Counted from the first letter of the stretch, positions 46,618 to 56,269 are shown. The stretch: 64,000 bases of DNA from Moniliophthora roreri (GCA_001466705.2 LATX02000218.1:1-64000); one strand, 5' to 3'. Numbers and translations: made by a program. Notes: generated from the letters alone by a model not told the origin.

Positions 46618-47511
46618 TTACGATTCCCCGTCTCCATACAGCTCCGTATCATAATCATACGAGGTGTCGGGTCTATCATCGATGTCCGGCATCTCTTCCG
46701 TAACTCCCAACCGTGGGGTCGCTGGTACGTCGGAGGTAGGCTGCCATCCCGTAGCCAATCGTTCCTCTATTGACAGCATCCTCACCTTTTTCAGGTCCGC
46801 TCCCACAAACAGCAACTGGATGTCCCGATCGTATTCCTCCATTAACATCTCAACATTCTCCCCCGAGGTTGTCGTAGGGCTCGTCGTTATACCACCGTTC
46901 ATCGTCATAACGGCGACCATCCGACAGAGAGTCTGAGCTCGAATCAGGCCGTCGACGCGCAATGCGGCGAGACCTTCGCTGGTCAGGGCAGTGGCTAGAC
47001 GTATGTCCAGGTTGAGTCGTGAAGCATCGACGACACATGTACTGCGGGCAATCTCTGGCGAAATGGCGCTCCAATCCGCACACAGGGCAGAGACGCGGTT
47101 GACGAGCTGCATCATCGGGGTCAGGGCCGGAGTCGGACTTCTCAAGCTGACCTTCGGTAGGTCGTCGACGCTTTCGGGGGTTCGATTCTCCGTTTCGTCG
47201 TCCTCGTCCTCGCCCTCTGACTCCTCGGGAGCGACCTCCCCTCCCACCGCGGGGATGTGTTCCACGTTCAGGTGGAACTGAGGCTTCAGGCGTCTGAAGA
47301 CTTCCGGGGTCAACGGCCGTCGAGGGTCCGGAGTGGGAGTCGGGAAGGGAGTCGATTGACTCGACCTTAGGTTTGACGTCGGGATCGGGAGTGGGGTCAG
47401 GATAAACGAGGGTGTCGGGAAATTCGGGGGATGTTCTGGCAGTGAGGGGAGGTTCGGGTTCGTCGATTCGGGGCTCGGATGTGAGCCTAGAGATGAGGCT
47501 TCGAGTGTCAT
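46618..47511 (-). CDS. el7 +1-frame ORF overlapping the post-pol gene
   Basis: Intact 297-codon ORF, counterpart of 41826-42743 in el6. It shares PSFILTPLP, RRLKPQFH, VSALCADWSAISPEIARST, LLFVGAD-KKVRML, GWQP-SDVPATPR and TELYGDGES. It overlaps the zinc-knuckle frame over 46850-47511 and has a 232-nt unique 3' end. The N at 47782 lies outside it. Confidence 0.62.
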   Translation of the reverse strand: MTLEASSLGSHPSPESTNPNLPSLPEHPPNFPTPSFILTPLPIPTSNLRSSQSTPFPTPTPDPRRPLTPEVFRRLKPQFHLNVEHIPAVGGEVAPEESEGEDEDDETENRTPESVDDLPKVSLRSPTPALTPMMQLVNRVSALCADWSAISPEIARSTCVVDASRLNLDIRLATALTSEGLAALRVDGLIRAQTLCRMVAVMTMNGGITTSPTTTSGENVEMLMEEYDRDIQLLFVGADLKKVRMLSIEERLATGWQPTSDVPATPRLGVTEEMPDIDDRPDTSYDYDTELYGDGES

Positions 47512-48005
47512 TGATGTCAGGACGGGGGTATCCGTTCCCGTCGGTTCGTCTTCCGAGTCAGTCGAGGAGGCTGAAGGAGAGGGGATCAGGGTATTCCGAC
47601 ATTGCTCGGGGATCTGCGGGAGGAGGCATGGACAAATGGGGGTGATAGGGAAACGTAGACGGTACCGTAACAGGACCCTCGAGTCCTAACTGATAGTTAC
47701 AGGCGTACATCACCTGGTTGGCAATCTCGAGACTGCAGCTTTCAACGATTCTTTCGAATAGCTTTCGTTGACCCCTGAGGANCCAGTCTGTTGTGCTGAT
47801 CAGCAGCATTCCTGATTTGATCGTCATACTGTTCGGTATTGAAGAGATGAAGGAGTTGGTAGGGGTTGGGTCTGAGGCCATTGGGGTAGGTGATGTTTTC
47901 GCCATATTGTCCTTCTCCCGACACAGTAGGAACAGGGCTCGGGTTTCGGGCTGGCTGGCTGCCAGCAAGAGAAGGGGAAGAGGCGGCGGAGGATGCATTG
48001 GACAT
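46850..48005 (-). pseudogene. el7 post-pol protein with double zinc knuckle (gap and one stop)
   Basis: ATG 48005 follows pol as TAA AAC ATG. N-terminal domain LLHLFNTEQYDDQIRNAAD, then about 24 bp lost at the N (47782), then LRGQRKLFERIVES and GLEGPVTVP. TGA at about 47558 (SFSLLD*) replaces an Arg codon. Beyond it the frame continues through RGGRGGRSRGVRGRG to CPVCGLERHFARDC and CRRCFTTQPGHTSSHC and an Asp/Tyr/Trp-rich end. Length after adding the gap would be about 392 residues, equal to el6. Confidence 0.75.
47782..47782. other. Assembly gap (N)
   Basis: Comparison with 42978-43020 in el6 shows about 24 bp are missing here. This breaks the post-pol reading frame artificially. Confidence 0.9.
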
Positions 48006-48008
48006 GTT

Positions 48009-51000
48009 TTACGATGGATGGGTTGGTATGGGGTCTTTAGGTTTCAGTCTATGCTTCCTTATGTAGTCTTTGAGAAGGTCTAGACAGTTCTCCATTCCCT
48101 CCATGCGGATCCAGCGGTTATGAGACGAATCGTAACCCGTGTATGACACAAGGAATTCTCGGGGTCGCTTCTTCGGCCTATGTCCCACTATCGCTTCTAC
48201 CTCGTACTCTTCGAACCCGTCAATAAGATCCGGGGGTGGTTCTGTGAAACTCGGTCCGTGGGCCTCGGTCTGTTTGTACGGCGACAATAAGGCTGCATGG
48301 AAAATGGGGTGAATTCTCCATTGGTGAGGTAAGTCCAATCTGTATGTCACAGGTCCTAGTACCTCGAGGATTGTGAATGGTCCTTCCCTTTTTGGGGCTA
48401 ACTTCTTTGACGGGTACCCTGTTGCCAAGTTCTTCGCTTCTAGCCAGACCTTTTGTCCTTCTTCGAATACATCCAGTTTTTGTTTTTCTCTCCTTATCAT
48501 GTGTTGCCGTGCTAATTCCAGTAGGCTTGTAGTTTCTTCTTGTACTCTTTTTAATTCTTGCAGTCGTTCTTCTATCAATGGAATTGTTGTTCTTTCGAAT
48601 ACTGTTGGGAGTGGCCGAGGGTGATATCCCATCATCATAAAGAATGGCGATTTCTTGAGGACTGAATGCGTTCGATTGTTATGAGCGAACTCCGCTAATG
48701 GGAGATATTCCTTCCATCTGGTTTGTTCTTTTGCACAGAACATTCTGAGATAGACTTCGACCTCTCAATTCACTCGTTCCGTTTCTCCATCGGTTTGTGG
48801 GTGGAACGCTGTGCTCATAGAGTGTTTGATGGAGAGTTGTTTCCCCATTTCCTGGAATACTTCCGCGGCGAATCTGGGGTCTCGATCGGATATGATTCGA
48901 TCAGGTAATCCGAATCTTTTGTAGAGATGTTGAATTAACATTTCCGCGACCTTCGTGGCATCCGTTGTCTTGGTGCATGGAGTAAAAATTACCCCCTTCG
49001 TAGACGAGTGGTCCACCACAACCAAAATAGAATCCATACCATCACATTCGGGGAGGTCCGTGATGAGATCCATGGTGCAGACCTGAAAGGGGAAAGAGTT
49101 TTGGGGTACCTGAAGTGGTTGGATCGGAGTCCTTGTCGGGTGGGTATTAATTTTAGATTGCTAGCATATTGCGCAGCCATCAACGAAGTTTTTGATAAAT
49201 TTGACCATTCCTGGCCACCAGAAGTCACGCTGCACCTGCTCTGTGGTGTTCCATTGCCCTGGGTGACCTACTCCCGGTGTTTCATGAAGCGATTGTACTA
49301 TGCGTCGGCGGAGGTCGGTGTCGTTCGGCACATATACTCAGTTTTGAAAGAAGAGTAGGTCATCTTCGATTTTCCAATCTGATAACGCTGATTTGATTGG
49401 CGGCACGCCCTGGTGTAGTAGTTGTTCCAAGGCCGATTTGTGAAAATCGTCCGGGCCCAATCGTTTTGCTATATCGTCCTTCAACTCTAGATCGATCCCT
49501 TTTATGAAGAGCTGATCTGGTAGGACAACAACGTCCTCGTTGTCATTGTCCACTTCGTCTTGCTTGTTACTTCGCCTCGATAGAGCATCTGCTTGCGAAA
49601 TGGACTTTCCTGGAACGTGCACTAGTCCCAGATCGAATTCTGATAAGAACAGACTCCATCTTGCCTGCCGTCGGTTCAGTTTTTGTGCCGTCCGAAAATA
49701 AGTCAGATTCTTATGGTCCGAAAGAATCACGATTTTAAACTTTCCTCCCATGAGGTAGTGACGCCACTCCACAAGCGCTCTGTAGATCGCGAGGAGTTCT
49801 CGGTCATAAATTTCGTAGTTCCGTTCAGTGGGGGAAAATGATTTGGATAGGTATCCGCATGGATGCCATTCGCCGTCTATGCCTTTTTGCCTGAGAACAG
49901 CACCTGTGGCCCATTTCGAAGCATCAGCTTCTATAACGAAGGGTTTGTCTACGTCTGGCATAACCAGTATCAGTTCAGACAGGAATTTCGCTTTCAGAAG
50001 GTCGAAAGCTATCTGACATTGTGCTGTCCATTCGAATTTCCAGTTCTTCTGTAGGAGATCGTTCAAAGGTCTTGTAACGTGCGCGTATTTCCCGATAAAC
50101 TTTCTGTAGAAATTTCCAAACCCTAGGAACGCCCGAACTCCTTTCACTGTCTGAGGAGGTTCCCAGTCGGCTATTCCTGCGAGTTTTATGGGGTCCATAG
50201 CAATATATCCGGGCCTGATGACCATCCCCAAGAATACCACTTCCGTCACGTCAAACTCGCACTTCTCCAGTTTGAGAAATAGATCATGCTCTTTGAGACG
50301 CCGCATTAATCGTTCCATTCGCTCTCTGTGCTCTTCCGGATTTGTGGAAAAGACAAGAATGTCATCCATATACACCACGCACCATCCTTCGTCGATGAAG
50401 TCGGAGAGTACGTCGTTCATAAAGGCTTGGAACGTGGCAGGGGAATTGCTCAGTCCGAAGAACATCACCGTTGGCTCGAAAAGCCCTCTATTGGTTTTGA
50501 AAGCGGCCTTCCACTGGTCTCCGTCCTTTATCCGGACATTGTTATACCCATTCCTCAGATCGAGTTTCGTGAAAACCGTTGCTCCTTTTAATTTGTCAAG
50601 AAGTTCTGAAATTAAGGGGAGGGGGTAGGCATTCTTCACTGTTCCTTTATTGAGTTCCCTGTAATCCTGCATTGGTCTTAGTGCTCCTTTCTCCTTTTTG
50701 GCTACAAAGAAGAAGGGAGAAGCCATTGGAGATTTGGACTTCCGGATGTACCCCTTCCTTAGGTTTTCTTCAAGAAATTTATCCTGTTCCTGTTGTTCTA
50801 TCGGGCTCAACGGGTACAGTTTGCAATTCCTTGGAACGAAATCGGGTTTGAGATCAATTGCGTGGTCGTATGTTCGGGAAGGTGGGAATCGTTCTGCTTT
50901 CCCTTTTTCAAAACGATCTCTGTATTCCAACAGATAATTAGGAATAAGTTCCTCTATCTCCTTCTTCACTGTCTGATGTTGATGGGCCATTTCCTGTGAG

Positions 51001-51510
51001 GCTGTGGTTTTTGCTCCTATGAGAACTTCAGGTTCGAAAGTGTCCAGGATTCCTGTGAACCGTTTGATCTGAATTCGTCGGCGAGGCTGAAACTGGATTT
51101 CTCCGGTCTCCCAGTCAATCACGGGATTGTGGTGCCTCAGCCATGGAAGTCCCAAGATCATTTCTTCGTCACCGATTCCTGAAATCATGAAGTTTTCTCT
51201 GAACTCCTTTCCTGCAATCTGGAATTCCAATTCCACGACATGCATAATCCACGCTGTTTTGTTTGCTGTTCCATCTACATTGAATACTCGGATCTTCTCT
51301 GGTAATCGAATCCATCTTTTCCCTAACATCCTAGCTATACTTGGGCTTATAAATCTTCCTCCTGCTCCGGAATCTAATAAGGCTTTTGTTTCGATGTCTT
51401 TCGTTCCCACTTTGTACTTGAGTGGAATGTGCATAGAATTTCGATCCATTTTAGCTAGTACAAAGTGTGAAATAATGACCGGCGGTGGAGCCATCGTCCT
51501 CGTCCGCCGT
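48009..51510 (-). pseudogene. el7 pol: protease, RT, RNase H, integrase, chromodomain
   Basis: The best preserved polyprotein in the window. One open frame (51494-49338, 718 codons) covers protease (LLDSGAGG, MILGLPWLRHHNP), RT with YMDD at 50361-50372, and RNase H (SDHKNLTYF). TGA at about 49335 replaces Arg in QNRVYVP. A TAG near 49163 replaces Gln in the CQQ of the zinc domain, and TGA near 48767 interrupts ERVN*EVEVY. The rest is open to the chromodomain (EYEVEAIVGHR … FLVSYTGYDSSHNRW). With LTRs almost identical, the element is recent yet already carries stops, two of three at Arg/CpG-type codons. Confidence 0.94.
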
Positions 51511-51511
51511 T

Positions 51512-52897
51512 TTAAAAACCCTCCTGTTCCATTAAGTCGAGCAAAAAGTCTTTGTCTTCCTTCGGCTGATCGTTTACTAAGGTTCTGATTTTGGCGAACC
51601 TTTCTTCTTTCGTCATCTTTCTTGGTTCTTCCTGCTTCCGTTCGTCCTTCTTCGGCGCATCTGGACAGTCTTTAATCCGATGTCCTGGCCTTCCGCATCT
51701 GAAACAAAGTCCTTTCGACATGTATTCCTTTCGGTCAATTTCACCAATCTGTTTGATGGCTACGTCTTCCTTCTTCCTGAAACTTCTCTGCGGCTTCTTC
51801 CCTCCGTGTTCATCGTCCCAGGTCTTTCCATATTCCAATGCTTGCTTGTAACTTTCATCAAAAATGATAGCTGCATTCATCCAGTCTTTGATCGTAGTGG
51901 GGGCGCCTTCTGGTCTCGTCATGATTTTGAATACAAGGCTTCTCGGTAATCCCCGTTTGAACGCCACTATTTGTGCTGCATCATTGTATCCCGTTTGTTT
52001 TGCAAGGTAGGTGAACTGATAAGTGTATTCGTCGGCCCTTTCCTTCATCTTCAGGTCCTTGAGTTCTAACTGCGCTTTTAGGGCAGGATCAAGGGGTTCG
52101 AACGATGTTCTGAAATCGTCCAGGAACTCCGACCACGTCACCTTCTCAGCGTCAGGGTCGAAGGCTAACAGGAGATCGGTTTTGTCGTTCTTCCAAAATT
52201 CTCCTGGCCCATCCGTCATGTAGGAAAGGAGAAAAAGCTTTTTCGACCTGTCATCCAGGAACGCTTTTGGGTTAAGCGCCACATAAATCAATACTTCTCT
52301 CAAGAACTTCTTTGCATCTCTCCATGTTCCCGTAAAGGCTCTTGGAAGTGCGGCTTTTACTTCCTTCACCGCCGAAACTACTTGTACGGGCATTGCGGAG
52401 CCTATGACTGCTTCTTCAGCTACGAGTTCTTCTTTTCTGGGCCTGCTTCCTGATGGTTTCTTATCTTCTGCCATTGCTTCTGTTTGTATCTTCAGTGATC
52501 GGGGGCTGTTCTTTAGGCCTTGTAGTAATCGCTGAAATGGATCGAGTTCCTCCTGAGAGTCGGTAGATATATTCAATGTATCCGAGTCTGAAGGCTTCAG
52601 TGTATTCAGCGAGGGTTCTTCTTCTTGTTCGGTTGTTCTCGATCCAGTCGGAATGAATGATGGGGTCGAGGTTCTCCTTGTTCCTAGGTCTTCGGCTTGT
52701 GTCTCTGTCAGTTGCTGACTTGTTAGCGATGGCGACTGCAAGAGGGTCAATAGTTCTCTGCGGGACGCTCGGGTTAACGGTGGGATCGCTTGTCCACCAG
52801 GATTCGATATGGATTGGGTTGGTTGCCCACGCCGGCGTGCTTCTGCCTCCGCGATGTCTTTCTCTAGCTGTTGTTCGCTCCGTCGCGACGTCTTGTC
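51512..52897 (-). CDS. el7 gag
   Basis: Open from just after an in-frame TAG (52898-52900) to TAA 51512-51514. Contains the capsid core (SYMTDGPGEFWKNDKTDLLL; FEPLDPALKAQLELKDLK; TGYNDAAQIVAFKRGLPRS) and the CX2CX4HX4C knuckle CFRCGRPGHRIKDC. No in-frame ATG is found in the first 140 codons. The first, at 52474, opens MAEDKKPSGSRP, a methionine conserved in all four comparable copies, so the protein may start there, giving about 320 residues. The position equivalent to the el2 start codon lacks ATG. Confidence 0.85.
   Translation of the reverse strand, partial: DKTSRRSEQQLEKDIAEAEARRRGQPTQSISNPGGQAIPPLTRASRRELLTLLQSPSLTSQQLTETQAEDLGTRRTSTPSFIPTGSRTTEQEEEPSLNTLKPSDSDTLNISTDSQEELDPFQRLLQGLKNSPRSLKIQTEAMAEDKKPSGSRPRKEELVAEEAVIGSAMPVQVVSAVKEVKAALPRAFTGTWRDAKKFLREVLIYVALNPKAFLDDRSKKLFLLSYMTDGPGEFWKNDKTDLLLAFDPDAEKVTWSEFLDDFRTSFEPLDPALKAQLELKDLKMKERADEYTYQFTYLAKQTGYNDAAQIVAFKRGLPRSLVFKIMTRPEGAPTTIKDWMNAAIIFDESYKQALEYGKTWDDEHGGKKPQRSFRKKEDVAIKQIGEIDRKEYMSKGLCFRCGRPGHRIKDCPDAPKKDERKQEEPRKMTKEERFAKIRTLVNDQPKEDKDFLLDLMEQEGF
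51515..51521 (-). promoter_or_regulatory. el7 -1 frameshift slippery site GGGTTTT
   Basis: Reads GAG GGT TTT TAA in the gag frame. Slipping -1 gives GGG TTT TTA AAA CGG and runs open into MAPPPVIISHF of the protease. Confidence 0.75.
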
Positions 52898-52934
52898 CTA
52901 GTTGATGCCTAAACCTGGATAGGTCGGCAATCGA

Positions 52935-52946
52935 TCAGCTTGACCT
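52935..52946 (-). promoter_or_regulatory. el7 primer-binding site, self-priming type
   Basis: AGGTCAAGCTGA on the minus strand, 2 nt inside the 5' LTR. Its complement CAGCTTGACCT (11 nt) occurs in the LTR at 53106-53116, 33 bp downstream of the TATA box (53142-53149). Confidence 0.75.
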
Positions 52947-52948
52947 TG

Positions 52949-53405
52949 TGTTACGTTACTTGTGTAGCAACGTTAACTTCAACTAACTTCAACGAAGAAT
53001 CCCCTTCGTAAAGTAGTTTCACAGGTTCAAGTTCGAGTTCGTTCAGCGGCTGCTGAAGTTCAGAAATCCTTCAATATAGGTGTTGACACAAGTGTATAAT
53101 AAACCAGGTCAAGCTGGAGACTTATGGTCTCAGCTTGAGCGCTTAAATAGGTTACAACCGAGCAAATACTAACTATATACGTATAGCCGATGAGTTCGGT
53201 GATTGTCTAAGGTTTCCCGAAGCTATCGGGATATAAGTAATGATGTACAAAGGGATAAGTAAATGGGGACGAGGAAGGTGGATGAGTCCGATGGTAAAGA
53301 GAAGCATAGATGTGAGAAGGAAAGGGGAACTGGGAAGGTGTACGTGTCCGATGAAAAGAGAAGCATAGGTAGTACTACAAGGAAAAAGAGAAAGAGTTCA
53401 TAACA
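52949..53405 (-). repeat. el7 5' LTR
   Basis: 457 bp with minus-strand TATTTAAG at 53142-53149 and the start motif at 53106-53116. An inverted repeat (TCAAGCTGAGAC / GTCTCCAGCTTGA) spans the region between TATA box and start. Outer flank GAATC is the target duplication. Confidence 0.96.
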
Positions 53406-54030
53406 GAATCGTTCCACCTTTCCTTTCTCGAAACAGTCCTTATACCCTAGTAGGTAGCTGGAGATAAGTTCCTCTATCTCCTTCTTGATCGTTTGGTATT
53501 GGTGAGCCATTTCTTGCAATGCGGTAGTTTTGGCTCTTATGAGGACCTCTGGTTCCGAGGTGTCCAAGATCCCTCTAAACCTCTTGATCTGAATTTTCCA
53601 ACAGGGTTGAAATTGAATTTCTCCCGTTTCCCAATCGATCACAGGATTGTGATGCCTCAGCCATGGAAGTCCTAAGATCATGTCTTTGTCGCCGATGCCC
53701 GAGATCATAAAGTTTTCCCGAAACTCCTTTCCGGCAATCTGGAACTCCAATTCCACGACATGTGTTATCCATGCTGTTTTGTTGGCTGTTCCATCAACGT
53801 TGAAAACTCGGATCTTCTCCAGCAACTGAATCCATTTCTTCCCTAATGTTCTAGCAAGCCCTGTGCTTATGAACCTTCCTCCTGCTCCCGAATCCAATAG
53901 AGCTTTTGTTTCGATGTCTTTTGTTCCCACTTTGTACTTGAGAGGAATATGCATAGAATTTCGATCCATCTTAGCTAGTACAAAGTGTGAAATAGTTATC
54001 GGCGGTGGAGCCATCGTCCTCGTTCGCCGC
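53406..54030 (-). pseudogene. el6 pol, proximal part: protease, interrupted by el7
   Basis: Open protease frame from MAPPPITISHFVLAKMD with LLDSGAGG and MILGLPWLRHHNP, running to KGKVERF, where el7 is inserted at GAATC. The frame resumes at 46121. Without el7 the pol frame would be continuous across the site. Confidence 0.93.
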
Positions 54031-54031
54031 T

Positions 54032-55460
54032 TTAAAAACCCTCCTGCTCCATTAGATCGAGAAGAAAGTCCTTATCTTCCTTCGGCTGTTCGTTTACCAG
54101 AGCCCTGATTTTGGCGAACCTTTCCTCCTTCGTAAGCTTCTTCGGTTCTTCCTGCTTTCATTCTTCTTTCTTCGGCATGTCTGGGCAATCTCAGATGCGG
54201 TGTCCAGGTCTTCCGCATCTGAAACACAATCCCTTCGACATATACTCCTTCCGATCAATCTCGGCGATCTGCTTGATGGCCACATCTTCTTTCTTCCTAA
54301 AGTTTCTCTGCGGCTTCTTTCCTCCATGTTCATCATCCCACGTTTTCCCATATTCCAATGCCTGTTTGTAACTTTCATCGAACAGGATGGCAGTGTTCAT
54401 CCAATCTTTGATGGTGGTAGGGGCGCCTTCCAGCCTTGTCATAATTTTAAGGGCCAGACTCCTCGGCAATCCTCTTTTGAACGCTACTATTTGTGCTGCA
54501 TCGTTATACCCAGTTTGCTTTGCCAAATAGGTAAATTGATAAGTATATTCGTCGGCTCTATCCTTCATTCTCAGATCTTTAAGGTCGAGTTGCGCTTTTA
54601 GAGTGGGATCGAGAGGTTCGAAAGAGGTTCTGAAATCGTCCAAGAACTCCGCCCAGGTGACCTTTTCAGCATCTGCGTCATACGACAGTAGCAAGTCGGT
54701 TTTATCGTTTTTCCAGAACTCTCCGGGTCCATCTGTCATATATGAAAGGAGGAAGAGCTTCTTCAACCTGTCATCAGGAAACGCTTTAGGATTAAGCGCC
54801 ACATAAATCAATACTTCTCTTAGAAACTTCTTTGCTTCTGCTTGTGCTCCTGTAAAGGCCCTCGGGAGTGCTGCCTTCACTTCTTTCACTGCCAATACTA
54901 CCTGCACCGGCATTGCGGAACCTATAACGGCTTCTTCAGCTACCGGTTCCTCTCTCTTGGGTCTGCTCCTGGATGGTTTCTTGTCCTCTGCCATTGCTTC
55001 GGTCTGTACTTTCGGTGATCGAGGGCTGTTCTTCAATCCCTTTAGTAGTCTTTGGAATGGATCTAGTTCTTCCAGAGAGTCAGTAGAGATATTCGATGTA
55101 TCCAAGTCTGAGGGTTTCGGTGTATTCGGTGAGAACCCTTCTTCGTGTTTGATCGGTTTCAATCCAGTCGGAGTGAATGATGGGGTCGAGATTCTCCTTG
55201 TTCCTTGGTCTTCAACTGGTGTCTCTGTCAGTGGCTGACTCGTTAGCGACGGCGACTGCAAGGGGGTCAGCAGTTCTCTGTGGGACGCTCGGGTTAATAG
55301 TGGGATCGCTCGTCCACCAGGATTCGATATGGATTGGGTTGGTTGCCCACGCTGGCGCGCTTCCGCTTCGGCGATGTCTTGCTCTAGCTGTTTCTCTGTC
55401 CATGGCGGCGTCTTTGTTGTTCCTAGGTGATGCCTAGACCTGGGTAGGTCAGCAATCAAT
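54032..55460 (-). pseudogene. el6 gag
   Basis: Capsid and knuckle gene, open from a TTG/ATT region near 55460 to 54191. It contains SYMTDGPGEFWKNDKTDLL, FEPLDPTLKAQLDLKDLR, TGYNDAAQIVAFKRGLPRS and the knuckle start CFRCGRPGHRI, where a TGA (54191-54193) replaces the next residue. A further TGA lies at EE*KQEE (about 54157). Both stops are TGA at positions that can derive from CGA/CGG. The conserved methionine of MAEDKKPSRSRP is at 54994; no ATG precedes it in frame. Ends GAG GGT TTT TAA with slippery site 54035-54041. Confidence 0.9.
54035..54041 (-). promoter_or_regulatory. el6 -1 frameshift slippery site GGGTTTT
   Basis: Same arrangement as el7: heptamer directly before the TAA of gag, with the -1 frame open into the protease. 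Confidence 0.75.
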
Positions 55461-55471
55461 CAGCTTGACCT
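55460..55471 (-). promoter_or_regulatory. el6 primer-binding site, self-priming type
   Basis: AGGTCAAGCTGA on the minus strand, 2 nt from the 5' LTR, complementary to CAGCTTGACCT within that LTR. Confidence 0.73.
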
Positions 55472-55473
55472 TG

Positions 55474-55929
55474 TGTTACGTTACTTGCACAGCAACGTCA
55501 ACTCAACTACCCTAACGAAGAGTCCCTTCGTTTAAGTAGTCTTAGCAAGTTCAAGTTCGAGTTCGTTCAGTGGCTGCTGAAGTTCAGAAGTCCTTTCAAT
55601 ATTGGCATTGACACAAGTGTAGAATTAACCAGGTCAAGCTGGAGACTTAGAGTCTCAGCTTGAGCACTTAAATACATTACAACTGAGCTAGTACTAACTA
55701 TATACGTATAGCCGATGAGTTCAGTGATTGTCTAAGGTTTCCCAAAGCTATTGGGGTATGAGTAATGTTATACAAAGGGATAAGCAAATGGGGACAAGGA
55801 AGGTGGACGAGTCCGATGGTAAGAAGAAGCATGGATATGAGAGGGAAATGGGAACTGGGAAGGTGTATAAGTCCGATGACAAGGGGAAGCATATGTAGTA
55901 CTACAGAAGAAAAGAGAAAGTTCGTAACA
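55474..55929 (-). repeat. el6 5' LTR
   Basis: 456 bp, same length as the 3' LTR at 41329. Outer flank GAGC (55930-55933) equals GAGC before 41329, a 4-bp target duplication. Confidence 0.95.
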
Positions 55930-55992
55930 GAGCCCTCTGAAGCCGGGCCTAAGCCACGGTATTTGGGCTGGGCCTGAGCCCATGCAACACTA
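55930..55992. mobile_element. hAT-like element 2, right end
   Basis: 63 bp ending CCCATGCAACACTA, inverted partner of the start at 40632. The intact element without el6 would be about 756 bp. Confidence 0.7.
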
Positions 55993-56062
55993 GCCTCGAG
56001 CATCAGCGATTAACTGTGACTGACAATGAGTTTCTACACGCAAAATCCAAGTCGTCTGGCAT

Positions 56063-56233
56063 CTAGAGAGCGAGACAGTGTTGGTGTGGTTGACCGTAGG
56101 TGTGGACATATTCAGGTGATTCAGTGAAACTACATGTTTCTAGGGCTGGGTTTGGCGTAGGGCGGGCGAGTGCCAAGGAAGCTCCGAGTACTACAAACGC
56201 GGCCGAAATGAGAATCATGGTCCGAGGAGACAT
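56063..56233 (-). CDS. Small secreted peptide candidate
   Basis: 56 codons from ATG 56233. The sequence has a clear signal peptide: short basic start (MSPRT), hydrophobic core MILISAAFVVLGASLALA, likely cleavage before RPTPNPA. The mature part is about 33 residues with two cysteines and several His/Tyr. A TATAAAA box sits about 20 nt upstream of the ATG (56252-56258, minus strand). Earlier in-frame ATG-like starts would place the TATA box inside the gene, so I prefer 56233. The stop lies 63 bp from the hAT insertion, so a 3' exon or terminator might have been displaced. It could be a fungal small secreted protein or hydrophobic peptide precursor; no family recognised. Confidence 0.5.
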   Translation of the reverse strand: MSPRTMILISAAFVVLGASLALARPTPNPALETCSFTESPEYVHTYGQPHQHCLAL

Positions 56234-56269
56234 GATCGAAATGTAGCAAACTTTTATATGTCGAACCAA

